Notes: generated by a model from the sequence alone, not told the origin. A DNA stretch of 42,480 nucleotides from Clostridiales bacterium (GCA_012838265.1 DUPP01000116.1:1-42480), one strand, 5' to 3'; positions 1-8,220 are shown, counted from the stretch's first letter. Numbers and translations are program-made.

Positions 1-168
1 CAGTTCCAAGGCAATAGGCGGCAAATTGAACTTTAATATCCTTAGTTATAATAAATTCCCCTTCATAAGAGGTGCTTCCAATCATGATGATGCTAATTAC
101 CGCAAAAAAACCGGCAGTAATAACAATATTTTATCAATATTCTTCAGCAAATTTTTGAAATAATCCAT
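1..168 (-). CDS. RodA/FtsW/SpoVE-family protein, N-terminal fragment with apparent frameshift
   Basis: The gene enters on the minus strand, starts at ATG 168 and runs off the left edge. The reading begins MDYFKNLLKNIDKILLLL and then breaks: in the literal frame it stops after about 23 codons, just past a run of seven T (104-110 on the plus strand as A7). One extra T restores a typical SEDS start: a first membrane helix, then IMIGSTSY, then KVQFAAYCLG, which matches RodA/FtsW proteins (peptidoglycan glycosyltransferases of elongation, division or spore cortex). The frame loss may be a homopolymer sequencing error, a pseudogene or slippage. RodA versus FtsW/SpoVE cannot be decided from about 56 residues. 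A weak AGGG lies upstream of the ATG. Confidence 0.55.
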
Positions 169-255
169 GGTAAAAGCCCTTCATTTTTTGTGAATGGAAT
201 CAGATAAAATAGTGTATTTATTACAAATATACGCATTGCCTGAGGTCTAATTCTC

Positions 256-285
256 TTGACATCATGCCATAATAAACATTATAAT
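256..285 (+). promoter_or_regulatory. Sigma-A promoter upstream of rny
   Basis: A perfect TTGACA (256-261) and a perfect TATAAT (280-285) are separated by 18 bp. The predicted start near 292 leaves a leader of about 100 nt before the rny ribosome binding site. The 169-394 gap holds no ORF; it separates the divergent RodA-like gene from rny. Confidence 0.65.
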
Positions 286-400
286 ATACATTGCGTAGCT
301 ATATCAATAATAAATTGACTAATGCTGATATTTAGTTGTTCGCTGGGAGTATAACAGGTTTTAATATTTTTACATAATAGGAAAAAGGAGGTGCATTAGC

Positions 401-1942
401 ATAGGAGTAGGTACAGTAATAATAATTGCAATTATTGCCTTAGCCTTTGGGCTGTTGGTTGGATATATATTCAGAAAAACTGTAGGGGAAAGGGAAATTG
501 GAAGCGCAGAACAGAAAGCAAGGAACTTGATCCTCGATGCTGAAAACAGATCGGAAACCATAAAAAAGGAAATAACACTCGAGGCTAAAGAAGAAGCTCA
601 TAGAATGAGAAGCGAAGTTGAGCGCGAAATAAGAGAAAGAAGAGCTGAAATCCAAAGAGCTGAAAAACGACTAATTCAGAAGGAAGAAGCTATAGATCGG
701 AAAACTGAAAATCTAGAGAGAAAAGAAGAGAGCATTACCAAAAAAGAGCAAGAATTGATAGATAAACAGCGCGAGCTGGTCGGGTATATAGATAAGCAGG
801 TAGAAGAGCTTGAAAGAATTTCCGGATATACGGTTGAAGAAGCAAAGAAAATTTTACTTTCAAACGTAGAAAAAGAAATTAGACTTGAAGCATCTATTTT
901 GATTAAGGATATTGAGTCCAAGGCTAAGGAAGAAGCCGATAAAAGAGCAAAAGAGATCATTACTGGAGCAATACAGAGATGCGCTGCAGACCATGTGGCT
1001 GAAAGTACGGTATCTGTTGTTCCTCTTCCTAATGATGAAATGAAGGGAAGGATCATCGGAAGAGAAGGAAGAAATATTAGAGCAATCGAAACACTTACAG
1101 GAGTAGATTTGATTATAGACGATACCCCAGAGGCAGTTATATTATCCGGCTTTGATCCAGTCAGAAGAGAGATTGCAAGAATTGCTCTCGAAAAATTGAT
1201 TGTAGATGGAAGAATTCATCCGGCCAGGATTGAAGAAATGGTCGAAAAAGCAGAAAAAGAAGTTAATCACATTATTAAAGAAGAAGGTGAGCATGCTACA
1301 TTTGAGGTTGGCATACATAATCTTCATCCAGAATTGGTTAAACTTCTGGGGAGATTAAAATATAGAACAAGCTATGGACAAAATGTGCTTAAACATTCCG
1401 TGGAAGTATCTCACCTTGCCGGATTGATGGCAGGAGAACTAGGACTTGACATTAAGGTTGCGAAGAGGGCTGGATTACTTCATGATATAGGAAAAGCGGT
1501 CGATCATGAGATTGAAGGAACCCACGTTGATATCGGTATTGATCTTCTGAGAAAATACAAGGAATCAGAAGCTGTCATAAATGGTATGGCTGCTCACCAC
1601 GGTGATTATGAGCCCAAGAACATGGAAGCAATTCTAATATCAGCAGCGGACGCATTATCAGCCGCAAGACCAGGAGCTAGAAGAGAGACCTTGGAAACAT
1701 ATATCAAGAGACTGCAAAAACTTGAGGATATAGCAAATACCACGACGGGAGTTGAACGTTCCTATGCGATTCAGGCAGGTCGTGAAATTAGAATCATTGC
1801 AAAGCCTGAAGAGATGAACGATGAGGAGATAGTCTTCTTGGCACGGGAAATCAGCAAAAAAATAGAAAGTGAGCTGGAATACCCGGGACAGATCAAGGTT
1901 AATGTCATTAGAGAAACAAGAGCAATTGAATATGCAAAATAA
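401..1942 (+). CDS. rny: Ribonuclease Y
   Basis: RNase Y is the membrane-anchored endoribonuclease that starts bulk mRNA decay in many Firmicutes. Domains in order are a hydrophobic N-terminal anchor ([19 protein letters not shown]), a charged coiled coil of about 150 residues, a KH RNA-binding domain with [15 protein letters not shown], and an HD phosphohydrolase domain with [12 protein letters not shown] followed by AAHHGD. The ORF track starts at TTG 455, which would cut the membrane anchor. The frame is open from 365 with no ATG/GTG/TTG before 455. A perfect AGGAGGT (386-392) points to ATA 401 (9 nt spacing) or ATT 395 (3 nt). I place the start at 401, giving 513 aa against about 520 usual. 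Product call is near certain; the exact start is not. Confidence 0.93.
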   Translation: MGVGTVIIIAIIALAFGLLVGYIFRKTVGEREIGSAEQKARNLILDAENRSETIKKEITLEAKEEAHRMRSEVEREIRERRAEIQRAEKRLIQKEEAIDRKTENLERKEESITKKEQELIDKQRELVGYIDKQVEELERISGYTVEEAKKILLSNVEKEIRLEASILIKDIESKAKEEADKRAKEIITGAIQRCAADHVAESTVSVVPLPNDEMKGRIIGREGRNIRAIETLTGVDLIIDDTPEAVILSGFDPVRREIARIALEKLIVDGRIHPARIEEMVEKAEKEVNHIIKEEGEHATFEVGIHNLHPELVKLLGRLKYRTSYGQNVLKHSVEVSHLAGLMAGELGLDIKVAKRAGLLHDIGKAVDHEIEGTHVDIGIDLLRKYKESEAVINGMAAHHGDYEPKNMEAILISAADALSAARPGARRETLETYIKRLQKLEDIANTTTGVERSYAIQAGREIRIIAKPEEMNDEEIVFLAREISKKIESELEYPGQIKVNVIRETRAIEYAK

Positions 1943-1966
1943 AGAAGAGGCTTTAGCCTCTTCTTT
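1941..1966. terminator. Hairpin terminator after rny, usable in both directions
   Basis: An 11-bp perfect stem, AAAGAAGAGGC/GCCTCTTCTTT, has a TTTA loop and begins at the rny stop codon. On the minus strand it is followed by TATTTT, so it could also end a minus-strand transcript arriving from the structured element at 1979-2070. Confidence 0.75.
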
Positions 1967-1978
1967 CATGAAATGACT

Positions 1979-2070
1979 GTGGGTGTATTCCCTTGGAAAT
2001 CGCCGTTTTTCGAATGTTTCACATAAAATACAGTAAAGGGGTTTACGGTTTCTACGGGAACACATCCCAC
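1979..2070. other. Structured element between rny and the cysteine desulfurase gene (small RNA or dispersed repeat candidate)
   Basis: Outer arms GTGGGTGTATTCCC (1979-1992) and GGGAACACATCCCAC (2056-2070) pair over 13 bp with one bulge and one mismatch. Inside, GAAA(1996-1999)-bulge-CCG(2003-2005) pairs with CGG-TTTC (2046-2052). The plus-strand mismatch A1987/C2061 becomes a G-U pair in minus-strand RNA, and a terminator follows on that strand. I recognise no known riboswitch consensus. It may be a minus-strand small RNA or a dispersed palindromic repeat. Confidence 0.4.
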
Positions 2071-2117
2071 CTTTACATATACGTAAAAAGAAAAGTGTCA
2101 AAATACTGGAGGATAGG

Positions 2118-3284
2118 ATGTTTGTTTATTTGGACAATAGTGCAACAACAAAGCCATATAAAGAAGTCATAGATGTAATGGTAAAATATATGCAAACCTA
2201 TTATGGCAATCCCTCTTCTTTGCATAGCATGGGACTAGATGCAGAAAGAGCTATTAAGGAAGCACGTAAAATAATTGCTAACTCAATAAAGGCAAAGGAT
2301 GAAGAAATATATTTTACTTCCGGTGGTACAGAAGCTGATAATATGGCAATTTTTGGTGCGGCACAAGCCAGAAGGCGTAGAGGGAATAAAATCATCACTT
2401 CTAAGATTGAACATCCTGCAGTTCTTGAAACTTGTAAAAATCTTGAGGTCTTGGGTTTCAAAGTTGAGTATATTCCCGTAGATTGTAACGGTATCATCGA
2501 CTTATCTGCATTAAGGGAAGCATTGGACGAACAGACTATACTAATATCGGTGATGCAGATAAACAACGAATTAGGTTCAATACAACCCATTACAGAAATA
2601 GCAGAGATGAAAAGCAATGCAGAAAAAAAACTGAAAACTGAGATATTGCTTCATATAGACGCAGTTCAATCATTTGGAAAACTGCCTATTAATGTTAAGG
2701 ATAGTAGTATAGATTTGATAACAATAAGCGGTCACAAAATACATGGTCCTAAAGGTGTTGGGGCACTATATATAAGAAAAGGTCTAAATATAAAACCTTA
2801 TTTATATGGAGGCGGACAGGAACGCGGATTAAGATCGGGAACAGAAAATGTACCTGCTATAGCAGGATTTGGGGTTGCCGTCGATTTATATATGAAAAAT
2901 TTTGAAAAGCGAATGGAAACAATTCAATCGGTTCGAAACTATCTAGAAGAATGTATCTGTTCTGAAATTAAGGATATAAGGATAAACAGTCCGAAGGATG
3001 GCAGCCCGGCAATTCTTAATGTAAGCTTTTTAGGGGTGCGTGGAGAAGTTATTCTTCATACTCTTGAACAATCAAATATCTATGTTTCAACCGGCTCTGC
3101 CTGCTCTTCCAAGAAAAGAGGTCAAAGTCATGTCTTGGAGGCCATTGGATTATCTAATACAGAAATAGAAGGGGCGATTCGATTTAGCTTCTCAGAATTT
3201 AACACTATAGAGGAAATGGATTACGTATTGATTAATTTGAAAAATGCAGTTGATAAATTTAGAAAGTTAGGAAGTTTTCGATGA
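2118..3284 (+). CDS. Cysteine desulfurase, NifS/IscS family, paired with ThiI
   Basis: This PLP enzyme takes sulfur from L-cysteine as an enzyme persulfide. Visible features are the N-terminal YLDNSATT, the GGTEADNMAI cofactor region, SKIEHPAV, the PLP-lysine site TISGHKIHGPKGVGAL, the ENVPAIAGF segment and the mobile loop STGSACSSKK carrying the catalytic cysteine near residue 325. The length of 388 aa is normal. TGGAGG sits before ATG 2118. The stop overlaps the thiI start by 4 bp (ATGA), so the two are translationally coupled. This mirrors the Bacillus NifZ-ThiI pair, and it most likely feeds sulfur to ThiI for tRNA 4-thiouridine. A wider role in Fe-S assembly is possible but is not shown by the context. 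Confidence 0.93.
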   Translation: MFVYLDNSATTKPYKEVIDVMVKYMQTYYGNPSSLHSMGLDAERAIKEARKIIANSIKAKDEEIYFTSGGTEADNMAIFGAAQARRRRGNKIITSKIEHPAVLETCKNLEVLGFKVEYIPVDCNGIIDLSALREALDEQTILISVMQINNELGSIQPITEIAEMKSNAEKKLKTEILLHIDAVQSFGKLPINVKDSSIDLITISGHKIHGPKGVGALYIRKGLNIKPYLYGGGQERGLRSGTENVPAIAGFGVAVDLYMKNFEKRMETIQSVRNYLEECICSEIKDIRINSPKDGSPAILNVSFLGVRGEVILHTLEQSNIYVSTGSACSSKKRGQSHVLEAIGLSNTEIEGAIRFSFSEFNTIEEMDYVLINLKNAVDKFRKLGSFR

Positions 3285-4471
3285 ATAAAGAGAAAAAAAT
3301 TTTTATAGTTCGGTGCGGTGAAGTTGCACTGAAAGGATTGAATAAACCATATTTCGAAAGGATGCTTGTTGACCGAATTAGACGTGTATTAAGAAAGTAC
3401 AATGAAGTGGAAGTCAAAAGAAATGAAGGGCTCATTTTCGTAAAAACACCCGGTGATTTAGATCCGGATTTAATAGTAGGTGAAATTTCCAGGGTATTTG
3501 GAGTTGCTTCTATCAGCCCGGCTATTGAGGTTGACTCTGATCTAGACGAGATAGGTAAGGCAGCAGTGGAATTCATGCAAGAGCTGATTGAAAAAAAAGG
3601 AGTAAAAACCTTTAAAATAAATGCAAAACGAGCTGATAAGAATTTTCCTGTTAAATCACCTGACATAGCAAGGACAATCGGTGCGAAAGTATTAAAAGGA
3701 TGCAAGACTTTAAAGGTAGATGTACATGATCCGGATTGTCTTTTATTCGTTGATGTAAGAAAGGGCAAATCTTATATATATGAACAGAAAATAATGGGGT
3801 ATGGTGGACTTCCGCTGGGGACCAACGGAAAGGGCATGGTTCTTCTCTCAGGAGGAATAGATAGTCCAGTTGCCGCATGGATGATGGCTAAGCGAGGTAT
3901 GCTGATTGAGGCTATCCATTTTCACTCCTACCCTTATACCAGCGAACGGGCACAAGAAAAAACCGAAGATTTGGCTCAGATTATTGCCGGATATTGCGGG
4001 AGGTTTAAAATGCATATTGTTAACCTTTTGCCAATCCAAGAAGCAATAGTCACGAATTGCCCTGAAGAGGAGACTACGATCCTTGTCCGAAGATTTATGA
4101 TGAGGATCGCCGAAAAAGTTGCAAAGGAGACAGACTGTTGTCTACTTATTACAGGAGAAAATTTGGGACAGGTTGCAAGCCAGACTGCAGAAGCTTTGGT
4201 TGTCACCGATCATTCAGTGCAAATTCCTGTTATGAGACCACTGATTGCTATGGATAAGATAGATATTATGGACATCGCAAAAAGTATTGGTACTTATGAA
4301 ACTTCAATTTTGCCATATGAAGATTGCTGTACTGTTTTTTTACCTAAGCATCCAACAACAAAGCCCAAGCTCGAAAAGATTTTAGAATCTGAAAGCAAGC
4401 TGGATGTAGAAAAGTTGATAAATGATGCATTGGCATCCAAAGAAACTATCATAATCAACCCAGCTGACTAA
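3281..4471 (+). CDS. thiI: tRNA 4-thiouridine synthetase ThiI
   Basis: ThiI adenylates U8 of tRNA and exchanges oxygen for sulfur; it can also serve thiamine thiazole synthesis. The protein has an N-terminal ferredoxin-like fold and THUMP domain (about 1-165, with FIVRCGEVALKGLNK at the start) and a PP-loop ATPase domain with the signature MVLLSGGIDSPVAAWMM near residue 187. The C-terminal rhodanese domain of the E. coli type is absent; 396 aa is the normal length for the short Firmicute type, which depends on a dedicated cysteine desulfurase. That partner is directly upstream with overlapping stop and start. A terminator follows the gene. Confidence 0.95.
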   Translation: MNKEKKIFIVRCGEVALKGLNKPYFERMLVDRIRRVLRKYNEVEVKRNEGLIFVKTPGDLDPDLIVGEISRVFGVASISPAIEVDSDLDEIGKAAVEFMQELIEKKGVKTFKINAKRADKNFPVKSPDIARTIGAKVLKGCKTLKVDVHDPDCLLFVDVRKGKSYIYEQKIMGYGGLPLGTNGKGMVLLSGGIDSPVAAWMMAKRGMLIEAIHFHSYPYTSERAQEKTEDLAQIIAGYCGRFKMHIVNLLPIQEAIVTNCPEEETTILVRRFMMRIAEKVAKETDCCLLITGENLGQVASQTAEALVVTDHSVQIPVMRPLIAMDKIDIMDIAKSIGTYETSILPYEDCCTVFLPKHPTTKPKLEKILESESKLDVEKLINDALASKETIIINPAD

Positions 4472-4490
4472 TTACGACAAAAATAGAACT

Positions 4491-4560
4491 AAACCCCCTC
4501 ATTCTCTTAGCGACAGGCAGCGGACAAGCCTGTATAATTAATAGGAAGGGGGGTTTTTTT
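4491..4560 (+). terminator. Terminator of the desulfurase-thiI unit, overlapping the spoIIA promoter and SD
   Basis: AAACCCCC (4491-4498) pairs with GGGGGTTT (4549-4556), followed by a T run to 4560. Inside the loop is a second hairpin, ACAGGC/GCCTGT (4513-4518/4528-4533). The G6 tract of the 3' arm is also the only Shine-Dalgarno-like sequence 9 nt before the spoIIAA ATG. Confidence 0.65.
4510..4538 (+). promoter_or_regulatory. Promoter of the spoIIA operon
   Basis: GCGACA (4510-4515), a 17-bp spacer and TATAAT (4533-4538) form a sigma-A-like promoter inside the terminator loop. The dyad ACAGGC-N9-GCCTGT spans the spacer and reaches the first base of the -10, an operator-like position. I could not find the sigma-H pattern known from Bacillus spoIIA. 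Transcripts starting near 4545 would lack the 5' arm of the terminator and so leave the SD free. Confidence 0.45.
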
Positions 4561-4562
4561 AT

Positions 4563-4943
4563 ATGCAGATAGAATTTGAAATGACGGATGATATTATGAT
4601 TGTAAATTTAGATGGTGAATTAGATCATCACTATTCATCTGTAATCAGAGAAGAAATTGACAAGACTATTGATACCTTTCACACAAAACATCTCATCTTC
4701 AATTTTGAGAAGGTAAGCTTCATGGACAGCTCGGGAATCGGTGTTATTATGGGTAGATATAATAAAATATCACAACTGGGAGGTAAACTACTGATTACGG
4801 GTTGTAGTGAATATATAGATAGAATTTTGGAAATGGCCGGCATTTATACAATAGCGACTAGGATGAAAAATGTTGCCGATTCCATTGCGCTTATAGAAGG
4901 CGATAATATTGAAAAGGGGGCGAAAAGCGAGAATGAACAATAA
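4563..4943 (+). CDS. spoIIAA: Anti-sigma F factor antagonist SpoIIAA
   Basis: This STAS-domain protein binds the SpoIIAB-ADP complex and frees sigma F in the forespore; it is switched off by SpoIIAB phosphorylation and on by SpoIIE. The conserved phospho-site region reads [15 protein letters not shown] near residue 58, and the fold runs from [14 protein letters not shown] to the end. The length of 126 aa includes a short C-terminal tail beyond the usual 115-120. It is first in the spoIIAA-spoIIAB-sigF operon. Its 3' end overlaps the likely spoIIAB start by 11 bp. Confidence 0.95.
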   Translation: MQIEFEMTDDIMIVNLDGELDHHYSSVIREEIDKTIDTFHTKHLIFNFEKVSFMDSSGIGVIMGRYNKISQLGGKLLITGCSEYIDRILEMAGIYTIATRMKNVADSIALIEGDNIEKGAKSENEQ

Positions 4944-5394
4944 TGATAAAGATAACATTCAGAACAAAATGAAACTTCAATTTTCAAATCGGTCAGAAAA
5001 TGAGAGTTTTGCACGGGTTGCAGTTGCTGCATTTATAGCACCCTTAGATCCAACGGTTGAGGAGCTGACAGAAATAAAAACGGCTGTTTCAGAAGCGGTA
5101 AGCAATGCAATAATTCATGCATATGGAGAAAATGAAAATGAAATGGTCACAGTCGAATGCTTGATAGAGAAAGATAGGCGAGTTGTTATTATTGTAACTG
5201 ATAATGGCATCGGAATTGAGGATGTTGAATTGGCAAGAGAACCACTCTACACCTCGAAGCCTGATGAAGAACGGTCGGGCATGGGTTTCACCGTAATGGA
5301 AAGCTTTATGGACAAGCTTGAAGTTGAATCAACTCCTGGAGTTGGTACAAGAGTAATAATGATTAAGAAATTGGATTTGGCTTATGAGTTCTAA
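4933..5394 (+). CDS. spoIIAB: Anti-sigma F factor SpoIIAB (serine kinase)
   Basis: SpoIIAB holds sigma F inactive and phosphorylates SpoIIAA. It is a GHKL ATPase: the N box reads [16 protein letters not shown], the G1 box [10 protein letters not shown] and the G2 region [15 protein letters not shown]. The near-canonical segment [19 protein letters not shown] matches the family N terminus. I choose ATG 4933 (153 aa) over the TTG at 4909 in the ORF track, which lies within the GA-rich ribosome binding region. It overlaps spoIIAA by 11 bp and sigF by 11 bp, fitting translational coupling. Confidence 0.95.
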   Translation: MNNNDKDNIQNKMKLQFSNRSENESFARVAVAAFIAPLDPTVEELTEIKTAVSEAVSNAIIHAYGENENEMVTVECLIEKDRRVVIIVTDNGIGIEDVELAREPLYTSKPDEERSGMGFTVMESFMDKLEVESTPGVGTRVIMIKKLDLAYEF

Positions 5395-6115
5395 TTGTGC
5401 AACAAGAACTAAAGAGTATACATATGATCTGATTGAGCTTGCCAAAAACGGTGATGAATTTGCAAAAGAAGAGCTAATCAAACAAAATACTGGTTTGGTG
5501 AAGAGTATCGCAGTAAAATTCATTGGAACCGGATATGAATTAGATGATATTTTGCAGATTGGATATATTGGTTTAATAAAGGCAGTGGATCGTTTTGACA
5601 GTAGTTATGGAGTAATGTTTTCAACATATGCGGTACCCATGATTTTGGGAGAGATAAGACGATATCTGCGGGATGATGGAAGGATTAAAGTAGGAAGACA
5701 AGTTAAACAGGATATTAAAAATATGAAGCATTTTCAGGAAAGCTTCTATAATGAACATGGAAGGTATCCTAGAATAAGTGAGCTAGCAGAGCTTATGGAG
5801 ATAGATGCAGAACAGGTCATGCATTTGATGGAAACCAGCGATGCAATGTCAAATCTTGAGAGTCTAGATGATCCAGAAAGGCAGGAGAGACGCGGGAAAG
5901 AGCCTTATATTGATACTGAACAAAGAAATATCGATATGATTCATCTGAAAAGCGTTATAGGAAAACTCTCTCAAAAAGAAAGGCAAATCATTGTCTTGCG
6001 GTATTTTAAAGATATGACACAACAGCAGGTGGCAGGTTTGATGGGGATTTCCCAGGTTCAGGTATCTCGAATAGAAAAAAAAATCCTTACCGCATTAAGG
6101 GAGCAAATAGAATAA
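5384..6115 (+). CDS. sigF: RNA polymerase sporulation sigma factor SigF
   Basis: This is the first forespore-specific sigma factor. Region 2 is visible in [18 protein letters not shown] and [14 protein letters not shown], followed by [20 protein letters not shown]. Region 3 includes [16 protein letters not shown]. Region 4 ends with the helix-turn-helix [21 protein letters not shown]. The length of 243 aa is slightly below the usual 250-255. It starts inside the spoIIAB 3' end and is followed by a clear terminator, so the spoVA genes downstream would need their own promoter, classically sigma G. Confidence 0.96.
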   Translation: MSSNCATRTKEYTYDLIELAKNGDEFAKEELIKQNTGLVKSIAVKFIGTGYELDDILQIGYIGLIKAVDRFDSSYGVMFSTYAVPMILGEIRRYLRDDGRIKVGRQVKQDIKNMKHFQESFYNEHGRYPRISELAELMEIDAEQVMHLMETSDAMSNLESLDDPERQERRGKEPYIDTEQRNIDMIHLKSVIGKLSQKERQIIVLRYFKDMTQQQVAGLMGISQVQVSRIEKKILTALREQIE

Positions 6116-6156
6116 TTGAATGCAAATACAAAGCTGATATAAAAAAGGTTTATCGG

Positions 6157-6194
6157 ACCTCTCATAATAGTATGAGGGGTTGTTTTATTTTTTA
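6157..6194 (+). terminator. Terminator after sigF
   Basis: ACCTCTCATA (6157-6166) pairs with TATGAGGGGT (6171-6180), with one G-U pair and an ATAG loop, followed by the T-rich stretch TGTTTTATTTTTT. Confidence 0.85.
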
Positions 6195-6240
6195 AGTGAT
6201 GATTTTTTTAGAATCTTTCTTTTAAAAATGCCTAAATATT

Positions 6241-6312
6241 CTAAAGTGAAAATCATAATGGAGATAAATGATTTATGCACTAATGGAAATACTAAAGTGA
6301 GAATCATTAACA
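6241..6312 (+). repeat. Direct repeat with Fur-like half-sites in the spoVAC leader
   Basis: CTAAAGTGAAAATCAT (6241-6256) recurs as CTAAAGTGAGAATCAT (6292-6307), exactly 51 bp apart. The second copy continues to TGAGAATCATTAACA (6298-6312), which matches the 7-1-7 Fur-type pattern TGATAATNATTATCA at 12 of 14 fixed positions. AATACTA just before the second copy resembles a sigma-G -10 element (CATACTA), but I found no convincing -35. Confidence 0.35.
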
Positions 6313-6329
6313 AAAGGAGTTGCTTTAAT

Positions 6330-6803
6330 ATGGCTAGCAAGGAAAAAGAACTAAATAATAAGCCCAAAAAAGAAGTAGCAAAAAAATATGAGCAGTATGT
6401 AAAGCAGTTTACACCGAGGCCGAAATATTTTTCAAACAGTTTAAAAGCATTTTTGGTAGGCGGACTAATATGTATGGCAGCTTTATATATACAAAACATG
6501 TTAGTTGATAAGGGTTTAAGTGAAAAAAGCGCCGGAGCTTATGTAACCGTTATACTTATATGTCTGGCACAATTGCTGACAGGCCTGGGAGTTTTTGATA
6601 CTATTAGTAAATTTGCAGGAGCAGGTGTAATAGTTCCCATTACAGGGTTTGCGAATTCCATGGTGGCACCTGCTATTGAATACAAAAAAGAAGGACCGGT
6701 ATTAGGCATAGGAGCAAAGCTATTCAGCATTGCAGGCCCAGTGTTGGTATGTGGCATTTCAGTCTCAGTCATCATTGGAATCATCAGTTATTTTATGAGA
6801 TAG
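6330..6803 (+). CDS. spoVAC: Stage V sporulation protein AC (spore dipicolinate channel subunit)
   Basis: SpoVAC belongs to the inner spore-membrane complex that moves Ca-dipicolinate into the forespore and out on germination. The 157-residue protein has a charged N terminus with YVKQFTPRPKYFSNSLKAFL, then membrane segments at LVGGLICMAALYIQNML, AYVTVILICLAQLLTG, IVPITGFANSMVAPAIEYKKEG and PVLVCGISVSVIIGIISYF. The start at ATG 6330 follows AAAAGGAGT at good spacing. The TTG at 6180 in the ORF track lies in the sigF terminator and is rejected. Next is spoVAD, 9 bp away. Confidence 0.95.
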   Translation: MASKEKELNNKPKKEVAKKYEQYVKQFTPRPKYFSNSLKAFLVGGLICMAALYIQNMLVDKGLSEKSAGAYVTVILICLAQLLTGLGVFDTISKFAGAGVIVPITGFANSMVAPAIEYKKEGPVLGIGAKLFSIAGPVLVCGISVSVIIGIISYFMR

Positions 6804-6812
6804 GAGGCTGCT

Positions 6813-7865
6813 ATGAAGAATAAACTTGGAAAACAAACCTTTCAATTTCCGCTAAAACCTAGAATCATAGGATCCTGCTCTATAGTTGGAGAAAAGGAAG
6901 GAAAGGGACCTATGGCAAAATGGTTCGATATTATATTGGAGGATGACACCTTTGGAGAAAAAACATGGGAAAAGTCAGAAAGTAAAATGCTGAAACAAGC
7001 TCTTTTACTAGCACTTCAAAGGTCCGGTCTTGAAAAGGATCAAATCGATAGTATGCTGACTGGTGATTTAATAAATCAACTGATGCCATCTTCCTTTATG
7101 GCTAGAGATCTTTCTATACCCTTTTTAGGGATTTACGGAGCATGCTCAACAATGACGGAGTCGATGATTTTAGGTTCCATGATGATTGACGGCCTTTATG
7201 CGTCAAATATTCTAATAGGAGCTTCCAGCCATTATTGTACAGCTGAGCGCCAGTTTCGCATGCCGCTTGAACATGGAAATCAACGTCCTCCATCTGCACA
7301 ATGGACTAGCACTGCAGCGGGAGGGATGGTTCTTTCTGCGAATGATAAAGGTGATGCCGCCGTCACTCAGGGTCAGGATGTAAAGGAAATATACATTACT
7401 CATGCGACACCAGGTAAAATCATAGATGCAGGAATAAAAGACGTAAATCAAATGGGTGCGGCAATGGCTCCCGCCGCTGTAGATACTATTGTAAGACACC
7501 TTATGGATACCCAAAGAGCCCCCGAGTTTTACGATTTAATTCTTACCGGAGACTTAGGTCTGATTGGTAAGCAAATAGCAATGGATTTATTGAATGGAGC
7601 TGGTATGGATGTTGCAAATATTTATGACGATTGCGGAGCAATGATGTATTTCGAATCTCAGGATACACACGGTGGTGGCAGTGGGTGTGGATGCTCTGCT
7701 TCCATTTTTAGCGGGTACGTATATAAAGAGATGAGAAGCGGGAAAATCAAAAATGCATTATTAGTTTCAACAGGAGCGTTATTGTCGACTATAAGTCCAC
7801 AGCAGGGCGAATCGATTCCAGGCATTGCACATGCTGTTGCTGTTACAACGGAAGGGGGAAATTAA
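6813..7865 (+). CDS. spoVAD: Stage V sporulation protein AD
   Basis: SpoVAD is the soluble thiolase-fold, dipicolinate-binding component of the SpoVA complex. The 350-residue protein has family landmarks KPRIIGSCSIVGEKEGKGP, the long central part with YGACSTMTESMILGSMM, and the C-terminal CGCSASIFSGYV and ALLVSTGALLSTISPQQGES. The length agrees with the usual 335-345. GATAGGAGG precedes ATG 6813. One base separates its stop from the spoVAE start. Confidence 0.96.
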   Translation: MKNKLGKQTFQFPLKPRIIGSCSIVGEKEGKGPMAKWFDIILEDDTFGEKTWEKSESKMLKQALLLALQRSGLEKDQIDSMLTGDLINQLMPSSFMARDLSIPFLGIYGACSTMTESMILGSMMIDGLYASNILIGASSHYCTAERQFRMPLEHGNQRPPSAQWTSTAAGGMVLSANDKGDAAVTQGQDVKEIYITHATPGKIIDAGIKDVNQMGAAMAPAAVDTIVRHLMDTQRAPEFYDLILTGDLGLIGKQIAMDLLNGAGMDVANIYDDCGAMMYFESQDTHGGGSGCGCSASIFSGYVYKEMRSGKIKNALLVSTGALLSTISPQQGESIPGIAHAVAVTTEGGN

Positions 7866-7866
7866 A

Positions 7867-8220
7867 ATGGAATATTTTTATGCATTTATTATAGGTGGGG
7901 CTATTTGTGTAATAGGTCAAATATTAATTGATACAACAAAGTTGACTGCACCTAGAATTTTAGTAATTTTTGTAGTTGCTGGTGCTATTCTGACAGGACT
8001 CGGAATATATGAGCCGCTTGTCAAGTTAGCTAACAATGGGGCAACGGTTCCATTGCCAGGGTTTGGGTATGCTTTGGCAAAAGGTGCGATGGATGGAGCT
8101 AAAGATGGTTTCCTTGCCGCTGTTTCAGGAGGAATAAAAGATACTGCCGCAGGGGTAGCTGCAGCAGTAACATTTGGGTACGCAATTGCTTTGGTTTTTT
8201 CACCAAAATCGAAACGATGA
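7867..8220 (+). CDS. spoVAE: Stage V sporulation protein AE (SpoVAEB type)
   Basis: This is the small membrane subunit of the SpoVA channel. It has 117 residues, mostly membrane helices: FYAFIIGGAICVIGQILID, PRILVIFVVAGAILTGLGIY, VPLPGFGYALAKGAMDG and a C-terminal helix. It is a distant relative of SpoVAC, sharing the VP(I/L)xGF segment. I choose ATG 7867, preceded by AAGGGGGAAAT, rather than 7825 in the ORF track, which lies inside spoVAD. SpoVAA/AB are absent, as is common in Clostridia. No clear terminator is visible in the 40 bp before the convergent PBP gene. Confidence 0.94.
   Translation: MEYFYAFIIGGAICVIGQILIDTTKLTAPRILVIFVVAGAILTGLGIYEPLVKLANNGATVPLPGFGYALAKGAMDGAKDGFLAAVSGGIKDTAAGVAAAVTFGYAIALVFSPKSKR

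Noticed and set aside
1979-2070. Purine-type or other known riboswitch before the cysteine desulfurase
   Set aside because: A GTTTCTAC string caught the eye, but the rest of the purine aptamer is missing and pairing is better on the opposite strand.
1658-2101. Minus-strand 147-aa ORF across the rny 3' end and the following gap
   Set aside because: It is mostly antisense to rny, has no family features, and its start lies in the structured element. The apparent coding is explained by the lack of stops.
6180-6329. N-terminal extension of SpoVAC
   Set aside because: It begins in the sigF terminator T run and reads through the repeat-containing leader; ATG 6330 has its own SD.
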